From Caryophanales bacterium UBA7581 (GTDB lineage: Bacteria; Bacillota_I; Bacilli_A; RFN20; CAG-826): a stretch of 7,774 nt of DNA. This document shows, piece after piece, positions 1 to 4,540 of the stretch (within the stretch, counting starts at the first letter, position 1; each line of letters begins with the position of its first letter). The DNA lies in the NCBI GenBank assembly GCA_002477825.1, contig DLKT01000037.1, positions 7,352 through 15,125 of the forward strand, given 5' to 3'. The position numbers and the translations under genes were made by a program. The notes under the pieces were generated by a model, which was given only the letters and a program-made list of their open reading frames with translations, was not told the DNA's origin and searched no databases.

Positions 1-539
1 TCCATGACTCTTGCTTGTACTGGTGAAGTATGGGTTCTCATTAATGTATTTTCATCGATGTAGAAAGAATCTTGCATGTCGCGAGCGGGGTGATCATGAG
101 GAATATTCATTAATTCAAAGTTATAATGATCACTTTCCACTTCCGGTCCTTCAACGATTTCATAGCCCATAGAAGCAAAGATATCGATAATTTCATCTTG
201 GATTTTATAGAAAGGATTTTTGGCTCCTTTTTTCATTTCTTTTCCTGGTAAAGAAATATCGATGGTTTCTTCTTCTAATTGCTTTTCAATTTTTCTTTCT
301 TCTAACGCTTTTCTCTTTTCTTCTAAGCGTTCTGCAATTTCATTTTTTGCATCATTAATATGTTTTCCAAAAGCCGCTTTTGCTTCTCCTGATAATTCCT
401 TCATGCGACTCATTAACGCCATTAAAGGAGATTTTTTAGATAAGTAAGCATTACGAATTGTGCCTAAGGTTTCTAAATCGTCGCAGGCTTCAATTTCTTC
501 AACTGCTTTTTCATGTAGTTCTTTAATTTGGTCTTCCAT
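1..539 (-). CDS. pheS: Phenylalanyl-tRNA synthetase alpha subunit, N-terminal part (3' end outside window)
   Basis: This is the alpha subunit of the cytoplasmic (alpha-beta)2 phenylalanyl-tRNA synthetase, which charges tRNA-Phe with phenylalanine using ATP. The 179 visible codons read MEDQIKELHEKAVEEIEACD onward. Residues 1-90 are a charged, helical stretch typical of the N-terminal tRNA-binding coiled coil (SKKSPLMALMSRMKELS at 34-50). The linker ISLPGKEMKKGAKNPFY (95-111) leads into the class II catalytic core, with FASMGYEIVEGPEVESDHYNF (121-141), HDHPARDMQDSFYI (148-161) and RTHTSPVQARVM (168-179), all hallmarks of PheS. The usual HPL after the linker is NPF here. The start is set by the ATG at 539 with AGGAGG at 550-555. 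The gene is preceded by a T-box leader, and pheT would be expected beyond the left edge. Identification is firm; only the C-terminal two thirds are missing. Confidence 0.97.
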   Translation of the reverse strand, partial: MEDQIKELHEKAVEEIEACDDLETLGTIRNAYLSKKSPLMALMSRMKELSGEAKAAFGKHINDAKNEIAERLEEKRKALEERKIEKQLEEETIDISLPGKEMKKGAKNPFYKIQDEIIDIFASMGYEIVEGPEVESDHYNFELMNIPHDHPARDMQDSFYIDENTLMRTHTSPVQARVM

Positions 540-561
540 TATCAAGTTTCCTCCTATCAAA

Positions 562-778
562 ATAAAAAAAGTCGATCCAACCAAGGAACGACTTATGCCG
601 TGGTGCCATCCTTATTCATCATCATGGTTATGAAGATGCACTTAATTGGTGATAACGCAACCAGCGGACATTTCGTCTATACTCCAAGGTGAATTCACAA
701 GCATTTCTATAGAACAGTTTCACTCTCTTGTTCCTCCCTAAATAGAAAGAGACTTGTTACTACTTCTTTTCATCGTAC
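562..778 (-). ncRNA. T-box riboswitch leader of pheS
   Basis: The untranslated leader senses uncharged tRNA-Phe and controls read-through into pheS. Reading the minus strand, the leader has the Stem I 5' signature GAAGTAGTAAC (757-767) and the distal AGAGAGTGAAAC segment held in a GAACA/TGTTC stem (about 715-736). A candidate phenylalanine specifier TTC lies at 691-693 within GTGAATTCACC. The T-box core GGATGGCACCACGG is at 598-611 and is followed by the competing terminator. The tRNA-acceptor-binding tetranucleotide is UGGC (605-608), whereas a tRNA with the usual A73 would be matched by UGGU. The specifier assignment is inferred from position and from the downstream gene. The T-box class itself is clear. 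Confidence 0.93.
564..594 (-). terminator. Attenuator terminator of the pheS T-box leader
   Basis: On the minus strand AAGTCG (594-589) pairs with CGACTT (571-566), extended by TCC/GGA around a short loop, and is followed by a run of T (570-564). Its 5' arm follows directly after the T-box core, so formation of the antiterminator competes with it. It lies upstream of the pheS Shine-Dalgarno at 550-555, as expected for transcription attenuation. Confidence 0.88.
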
Positions 779-784
779 GCCCAA

Positions 785-813
785 ATTATAGCATAGCTAT
801 AAATGTTTATCCA
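785..813 (-). promoter_or_regulatory. Sigma-A promoter of pheS leader (extended -10)
   Basis: On the minus strand a perfect TATAAT -10 (790-785) is preceded by an extended -10 TGC (793-791). A -35-like TGGATA (813-808; 4 of 6 to TTGACA) lies exactly 17 nt further upstream. The predicted start, around 778, gives a leader that begins just before T-box Stem I. It is the only convincing consensus housekeeping promoter in the window. Confidence 0.8.
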
Positions 814-914
814 TCCTTTTTTTATAAAAGATAGAAAAGGCGTTATTCTCTTCTTTGGTTTCTCTATTCTTCTTTTCAAAAAGAAATAAAATAAAATTTT
901 TGTTTTTTCTATGT
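814..914. other. AT-rich spacer between the divergent pheS and copy 1 control regions
   Basis: I see no open reading frame, ribosome binding site, or strong inverted repeat here. It is a run of A/T tracts with alternating pyrimidine-rich blocks (TTCTCTTCTTTGG, TCTATTCTTCTTTTC). It separates the pheS promoter from the conserved boxes upstream of the first large gene. Such A/T tracts could act as UP-element or bending sequence, but nothing specific supports that. Confidence 0.4.
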
Positions 915-932
915 GTGTACTATTTATACTCA
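915..932. promoter_or_regulatory. Conserved box A, candidate operator upstream of copy 1
   Basis: GTGTACTATTTATACTCA matches the box at 4389-4406 in 17 of 18 positions. It is an imperfect inverted repeat, GTGTA-N7-TACTC (outer half-sites GTGTA and GAGTA). In copy 2 it lies at the 5' end of the WYL gene; here no gene starts leftward, yet the box is retained. That favours a protein-binding site for the WYL regulator over simple leftover promoter sequence. It also contains TATACT on the plus strand, so a -10 role cannot be excluded. Confidence 0.55.
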
Positions 933-978
933 TAAATTTTATTATTTTCTTATATTTTGTCGATAAATAAAGGAAATA

Positions 979-1012
979 TATACCACAAATAAAAACTTAC
1001 ATTGCGCATTTT
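979..1012 (+). promoter_or_regulatory. Conserved boxes B and C upstream of copy 1
   Basis: TATACCACAAA (979-989) and TTGCGCATTTT (1002-1012) recur upstream of copy 2 as TATACCACAAA (4453-4463) and TTGCACATTTT (4476-4486). The internal spacing is exactly the same (12 nt), and so are the distances to box A and to the downstream palindrome. TTGCRC could be read as a -35, but it lies 24 nt from the nearest -10-like TACAAT, which is too far for a standard promoter. Protein-binding or unusual promoter function is inferred from the conserved spacing only. Confidence 0.45.
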
Positions 1013-1023
1013 ATTCTCATTTT

Positions 1024-1053
1024 ACTTCCTTTACAATAGTGGTGTAAGGAAGT
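1024..1053 (+). promoter_or_regulatory. Inverted repeat over the -10-like element and Shine-Dalgarno of copy 1 (box D)
   Basis: ACTTCCTTTACA (1024-1035) is complementary to TGTAAGGAAGT (1043-1053), with one bulged T and a 7-nt loop. The core TTACA-N7-TGTAA (1031-1047) is shared with copy 2 (4505-4521). The left half overlaps a -10-like TACAAT (1032-1037) and the right half contains the AAGGAAG Shine-Dalgarno. If transcription starts upstream, the RNA hairpin would hide the ribosome binding site. If it starts near 1044, the same palindrome would act as a DNA operator. The sequence does not decide between these. Confidence 0.5.
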
Positions 1054-1055
1054 GA
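1046..1055 (+). promoter_or_regulatory. Ribosome binding site that sets the start of copy 1
   Basis: AAGGAAGTGA sits 5-15 nt before the ATG at 1061. The same AGGAAGTGAT string precedes the ATG of copy 2 (4525-4534), again with the G-rich core about 10 nt from the ATG. An in-frame GTG at 1052 lies inside this site and cannot be the start it serves. Translation from 1061 also makes the two proteins align from their first residues. Confidence 0.85.
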
Positions 1056-1060
1056 TACCC

Positions 1061-3163
1061 ATGAGAAGAACATTTGAACGCGATTTAGCAAGTTTGGGCT
1101 ATTTAGTTTTTGAACCTAAAAATAAAGAAAAGAATTTAACTATGACTTTAGCTTTATTCAATCATAGTCTTTTAAGCCTCGGCTTTTATTTAGACTTTTC
1201 TTCGAATCAAATCGTAAAAAATGCTTCTATGAAAGAAATAAAAATGTTTTATTCACATGCATTTTGCTTATTAAAAAAGACTAAAAATGATTACAATAAA
1301 TTCATTGAATCTTACAGCGATTTTCCTTCCTTAAAAAATCATTCAAATGACAAAGTGTACTTAGATAAACTTTGTTCTTTTATCGATGAAAATGAAGAGG
1401 ACTATGAAGCAAAAATAAATGATTTATATAAAGTAATGTTTGGAACAAGAGATTCTTCCATTTTCCCTCATGCAATTCACATCGTCAAGGAAAAAGAAGG
1501 TATTCGAATTTTAAGTGATTTTTACACTTCTCTTTTTGAAAAGGAAGAAATCGTTTCTCCTATTCATCAAGAAAGAATCACTTTGTTTATGCAAACATAC
1601 CCTAATAAAATAAAACCGCAAAATTTTGCAAGGCGCATCAATTTAATGCTTTACACAAAAATCCTTTTTAAAAGTGGAAAGAGTTACTCTGCCCTTTTAA
1701 AATCTTTTCCTATTGAGATTTTTAAAACAATCACCGATGTCTTACATTTTTATGCTGAATATTCGAATCATCACTATTTAATCACGCATACTTTTTTCCA
1801 TAGTTTGACTCGTCAAGCTAGAAAAGTCTTTTTAGCAATTTTAGAACGGCTTGTAAAACAAAATGAAAATGTGATAGATGAATTTAATCGCTATAAAGCA
1901 CAGTGGAAAAAAGCGTTTAAAAAACTTCATGTGGGAGATTACGCTCATCTCTTCCCTCATGTTTTTAAGTGTGCTCAAGATTTAAGAAATGACACCTATG
2001 AAACTACGTATAAAAAGATTGAAACCGCAATTGCTTCAAAAGACAAAGCCGTTTTTAGCATTCTTAAAAAGAACCCTACTATTTTTAGAAAAAAACTTGA
2101 TGATCTATTGAGAAATAGTGGCTTTTCTTATGAAGAAATTTTAGAGGAGTTTTCTCAAGTGATCCCCTATTTTTCTTCTTTAGAACTCATTCGTTTATGG
2201 GAGTATTATCAAAATCGTAATGCTCTGCTTCCCCATGAGCGATTTGTCACTTATTCTAAACACGGACAATACTACTTCTTTTCACAAATCGAAACAAGAA
2301 ATCCTTATGAAAATAATGTGATTTCTTCCATACTTGCTTTAATTGAAGATGGGTTAAAAATGCATTACGCTAAGCGCGATATTTTTCATAATGTTTATTT
2401 AGATGAAGTTACGAAACAATATGCCCTTCCTCTTTATGAACTAAATGCACCACTTACAAAAAAACATCCATCATTTGGTACAGCTTTTTCTTTTCAAGTA
2501 ACCGCACCAATTATTCGCTTATTTACTCGTTCCATTGATGCAAAAAAAATAAGAATGGTTCTTGATATTCATATTTACGATGAGAATTTTCGTAGTCTTG
2601 ATGATTTAATGCATGATAAAAGAATGAAACAAAAAATTCATTTCTTTTGTCCAAATAGCGATAAACTTCTTTATGATCGTACCACTTTCATCGACATAAA
2701 TTTTGCGTGGTTAAAGAGAATATGTCGTTATGTTAGTCTTATGGTTCATCCTAAATCTTGTAGTTGTCAATTTGATGAAATTAGCGAATGCTATGCTGGA
2801 TTTTCTTTTCAAAATGAGATTGCAAGTGAGGATAATGATTATATTCCAAATGATGCAGTAATTTATTATCCTCTCGTTTCTAAAGTGACATATACCAATG
2901 CTTTTGTTATCGACACAAAAGAACAAAAAGTTATTTGGTGTGATTTAGCAAGTGGACTTCCAAATTCTGAAGAATATGAAGATGAGGTTTTGGCATATAT
3001 TGCAACAAAACGTCATATGACACTTTTCGATTTAATAAATATGCACCAAGAACATATGCACTTTGTTTTAAATAAAAATGAGGCGCAATATGTAATTGAT
3101 GACTCTGATCAATCTTTGATTCAACCCATGAACACAGTGAGTGTTATGGAGTGGATATATTGA
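1061..3163 (+). CDS. Large paralogue copy 1: divergent TerD-like-domain protein, MXAN_6230/SCO0854-type
   Basis: The gene encodes a soluble protein of 700 residues with no signal peptide or membrane segment, so it is probably cytoplasmic. It is a full-length paralogue of the protein at 4541-6655, aligning without gaps for about the first 388 residues; 20 of 40 residues match at 221-260. Residues 1-460 look largely helical, with shared blocks LGYLV (12-16), ITDVL (224-228), QWKKAF.KLHVG (281-292), LLRNSGFS (349-356) and LWEYYQNRN (379-387). Residues 470-590 correspond to the TerD-like domain of copy 2 (IHIYDENF 503-510, FIDI 543-546, CYAGFSF 577-583). The HSGD-containing loop is replaced by HFFCPNSDKLLYDRTT (527-542), so the putative metal-binding acid is missing. 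The C-terminal region keeps AFVID...IWCDL and ends VMEWIY. I expect a stress-response or scaffold role by family analogy, but no catalytic site is recognised. The ATG at 1061 is chosen over the GTG at 1052. Confidence 0.82.
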   Translation: MRRTFERDLASLGYLVFEPKNKEKNLTMTLALFNHSLLSLGFYLDFSSNQIVKNASMKEIKMFYSHAFCLLKKTKNDYNKFIESYSDFPSLKNHSNDKVYLDKLCSFIDENEEDYEAKINDLYKVMFGTRDSSIFPHAIHIVKEKEGIRILSDFYTSLFEKEEIVSPIHQERITLFMQTYPNKIKPQNFARRINLMLYTKILFKSGKSYSALLKSFPIEIFKTITDVLHFYAEYSNHHYLITHTFFHSLTRQARKVFLAILERLVKQNENVIDEFNRYKAQWKKAFKKLHVGDYAHLFPHVFKCAQDLRNDTYETTYKKIETAIASKDKAVFSILKKNPTIFRKKLDDLLRNSGFSYEEILEEFSQVIPYFSSLELIRLWEYYQNRNALLPHERFVTYSKHGQYYFFSQIETRNPYENNVISSILALIEDGLKMHYAKRDIFHNVYLDEVTKQYALPLYELNAPLTKKHPSFGTAFSFQVTAPIIRLFTRSIDAKKIRMVLDIHIYDENFRSLDDLMHDKRMKQKIHFFCPNSDKLLYDRTTFIDINFAWLKRICRYVSLMVHPKSCSCQFDEISECYAGFSFQNEIASEDNDYIPNDAVIYYPLVSKVTYTNAFVIDTKEQKVIWCDLASGLPNSEEYEDEVLAYIATKRHMTLFDLINMHQEHMHFVLNKNEAQYVIDDSDQSLIQPMNTVSVMEWIY

Positions 3164-3170
3164 CGTCCTA

Positions 3171-3331
3171 CCTATGAAGAAAGTAAGTTTCATAGGCTAG
3201 GGAATTGCAATAGGTCCTTGGACTTATTGAACTGGGCGGCTTGTTATGTTTATTTTGAACATTTTAAAGCTCTGTTCACCAATTGAGTGAATGGATGAAT
3301 GATATTAAAAGGAGCATAACGCTTTCTGCCC
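3171..3331 (+). ncRNA. Candidate structured RNA or structured 3' UTR after copy 1
   Basis: No ORF fits here, but several strong helices do. CCTATGAA (3171-3178) pairs with TTCATAGG (3189-3196). CAATAGGTCC (3208-3217) pairs with GGACTTATTG (3220-3229), with one G-U. GGGC (3234-3237) pairs with GCCC (3328-3331), and within it GTTATG (3243-3248) pairs with CATAAC (3315-3320), enclosing GAACA/TGTTC and the alternative TTCAC/GTGAA. The first 80 bases (3161-3240) are 45% G+C by my count, above the surrounding DNA, as structured RNAs in AT-rich genomes tend to be. A terminator follows. I recognise no Rfam class. No separate promoter is evident, so it may simply be the copy 1 mRNA tail. Confidence 0.4.
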
Positions 3332-3336
3332 GAAAC

Positions 3337-3412
3337 AAAAATGAGGCTTAGAATTATCTGTTTTCACTTTAATTTTTTAAGAGAGAGGTTAATTCGCTTT
3401 CCTCATTTTTTT
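3337..3412 (+). terminator. Terminator between copy 1 and the WYL gene, possibly bidirectional
   Basis: AAAAATGAGG (3337-3346) pairs with CCTCATTTTT (3401-3410), and inside it GAATTA (3351-3356) pairs with TAATTC (3390-3395), with a T tract at 3406-3412. The A tract on the left gives a T tract for the minus-strand transcript too, so it could stop both convergent genes. The loop is long (about 33 nt), and a shorter local GAGG/CCTC stem (about 3385-3404) is an alternative. The right arm is almost identical to the sequence at 6989-7011. Confidence 0.6.
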
Positions 3413-3415
3413 ATT

Positions 3416-4375
3416 TTATTCCGATTTATATATTTTAAAGGCATTAAGATGTTCATACTTCATGTTTCTTTCTAATGATTTAGGAGAAATCACCATGGCA
3501 TTTTTTCCAAAAGCAAGGAAATAAAACATTAAGTGCTCAAAGCCACAAGAAAAATAATAGATATCCCCTTCTATTTTTCTTACGGGTGGACGATGTAAAT
3601 ATCTTCTTTCATACATCTTTTTACCAATTTTGGTTAATTTAATTTCGGCATAACAGGGTTCTTGATAAGGAAACTGAATGCCGTTAAAAATGATGTCATC
3701 TAATAATTCTGTTTCTTCTTTTAAAAGTCTAAATGGTTTATTTAAAAGGATGACTTTTTTTATTTTAGAAATATGAACGGAGTAATTGATTTTACTCGTT
3801 TTTCCTAATAAATAAAGATAGAGTTCTTCTTTCGAAGTACCTAATTGATAAGGGGCAAGTTCAATGGTTTCTTTTTCTAAGAAAAGACGTACCATTTTTT
3901 GTTCTTCAATGGCTTTTTGAATGAGGGTGACATTCTCTTTAAAAATGACTTCTTCTCTTTTATATTGTGGGAGTTTTAAATATTCAATAACTAAATTACG
4001 GAAGAATTGGGAGGTAGTTTGATATTTAAAGCTCGTCATAATGGATTCAAAAATATAATCGTTTTCCGTAGTTAAAACAAAAGTAATGCTATAGACATAG
4101 CTTGCCTCTTTTTCCATATTTTCTTTTCCTTGAAATAGCATAGCGAATTCGTTAGCGAGTCTTGTATCAATATGTAGTTCTTGCATAATGGAACTCGCCA
4201 AATCGCTCATATGCTTTACTCTTTCCATATAGTTATCATAGAAGTTGATAAAAAGTAAGTTCATAAATTTATTCTTATTAATGGTGCCATCTTTTTTAAC
4301 GATAGAAAAGAGTTTCATATCGGATAATAATGTATTGTAGCAACGTTCATCTAAATTTACTTTTATTTTTAACAT
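3416..4375 (-). CDS. WYL-domain transcriptional regulator with RHH-like N-terminus
   Basis: The gene encodes a probable ligand-sensing DNA-binding regulator of 319 residues. The N-terminus KIKVNLDERCYNTLLSDM (3-20) followed by NKNKFMNLLFINFYDNY (33-49) looks like a strand-helix-helix ribbon-helix-helix DNA-binding unit rather than the winged helix more usual in WYL regulators. Residues 50-140 are a mostly helical linker. Residues 144-212 match a WYL sensor domain (IQKAIEEQKMVRLFL, ELAPYQLGTSKEELYLYLLG, HISKIKKVILL). The signature tryptophan position is not Trp (YLYLL at 186-190). Residues 241-316 resemble the C-terminal WCX extension (YAEIKLTKIGKKMY, then YYFSCGFEHLMFYFLAFG). GGGAGG (4388-4383) lies 7 nt upstream of the ATG. 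It is divergent from copy 2 and convergent with copy 1. The WYL call is confident; the target genes are inferred from the shared boxes. Confidence 0.85.
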   Translation of the reverse strand: MLKIKVNLDERCYNTLLSDMKLFSIVKKDGTINKNKFMNLLFINFYDNYMERVKHMSDLASSIMQELHIDTRLANEFAMLFQGKENMEKEASYVYSITFVLTTENDYIFESIMTSFKYQTTSQFFRNLVIEYLKLPQYKREEVIFKENVTLIQKAIEEQKMVRLFLEKETIELAPYQLGTSKEELYLYLLGKTSKINYSVHISKIKKVILLNKPFRLLKEETELLDDIIFNGIQFPYQEPCYAEIKLTKIGKKMYERRYLHRPPVRKIEGDIYYFSCGFEHLMFYFLAFGKNAMVISPKSLERNMKYEHLNAFKIYKSE

Positions 4376-4388
4376 GGTTTTTCCTCCC

Positions 4389-4406
4389 GTGTATTATTTA
4401 TACTCA
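4389..4406. promoter_or_regulatory. Conserved box A at the WYL/copy 2 divergent control region
   Basis: GTGTATTATTTATACTCA repeats the box at 915-932 with one difference. It sits immediately upstream of the WYL gene's GGGAGG and, read on the minus strand, contains GAGTATAAATAA, a plausible -10 (TATAAA) for that gene. A regulator bound here would block its own promoter, while the same box lies 152 bp upstream of the copy 2 ATG. Autoregulation is an inference from this placement. Confidence 0.5.
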
Positions 4407-4422
4407 AACTTTTAAATATTTT

Positions 4423-4437
4423 TGGCAATAACTGCCA
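4423..4437. repeat. Short perfect inverted repeat TGGCA-N5-TGCCA
   Basis: TGGCA (4423-4427) and TGCCA (4433-4437) are perfect complements around ATAAC, between the divergent WYL and copy 2 genes. It is absent from the corresponding position upstream of copy 1, so it may be an operator specific to this divergent promoter. On the plus strand it is followed by a T tract, but a 5-bp stem is too weak to call a terminator. Confidence 0.4.
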
Positions 4438-4452
4438 TTTTTTCGATTTAAT

Positions 4453-4486
4453 TATACCACAAAAAGAAATTGTATTTGCACATTTT
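4453..4486 (+). promoter_or_regulatory. Conserved boxes B and C upstream of copy 2
   Basis: TATACCACAAA (4453-4463) and TTGCACATTTT (4476-4486) match the boxes at 979-989 and 1002-1012 with one base difference in total and identical 12-nt spacing. They lie 64 nt downstream of box A in both control regions. The flanking DNA has diverged, which points to selection on these positions. Confidence 0.45.
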
Positions 4487-4503
4487 TTTATTCATTTTTT
4501 CAT

Positions 4504-4522
4504 TTTACAATAGAGTTGTAAG
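4504..4522 (+). promoter_or_regulatory. Box D: palindrome TTACA-N7-TGTAA overlapping a -10-like element before copy 2
   Basis: TTACA (4505-4509) and TGTAA (4517-4521) form the same palindrome seen at 1031-1047. TACAAT (4506-4511) overlaps its left half and would place the transcript start around 4518, just ahead of AGGAAGTGAT (4525-4534) and the ATG at 4541. No good -35 lies 16-18 nt upstream, so the promoter may need an activator. Here the palindrome does not reach the Shine-Dalgarno, unlike copy 1. Confidence 0.45.
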
Positions 4523-4540
4523 TTAGGAAGTGATGAAAAA

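Noticed and set aside
220..447. 75-codon open frame on the plus strand
   Set aside because: It lies wholly inside pheS on the opposite strand, has no ribosome binding site, and its translation is low-complexity Ser/Phe-rich, as expected of an antisense shadow.
1002..1037. Standard promoter TTGCGC ... TACAAT before copy 1 (and the same before copy 2)
   Set aside because: The spacer is 24 nt in both cases, too long for sigma-A. The elements are kept only as conserved boxes.
1052..1060. GTG at 1052 as the start of copy 1
   Set aside because: It overlaps the Shine-Dalgarno AAGGAAGTG; the ATG at 1061 has proper spacing and makes the N-termini of both paralogues align.
2711..2926. 71-codon open frame on the minus strand
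   Set aside because: It is antisense to the middle of copy 1, without a ribosome binding site or recognisable domain, while the sense frame is conserved with copy 2.
3171..3331. 6S RNA, tmRNA, RNase P RNA or SRP RNA
   Set aside because: I could not find the hallmark sequences of these classes (for example the GGTCAGG...GGAAG SRP loop or the GAGGAAAGTCC of RNase P), and the 5' and 3' ends do not pair as in 6S RNA.
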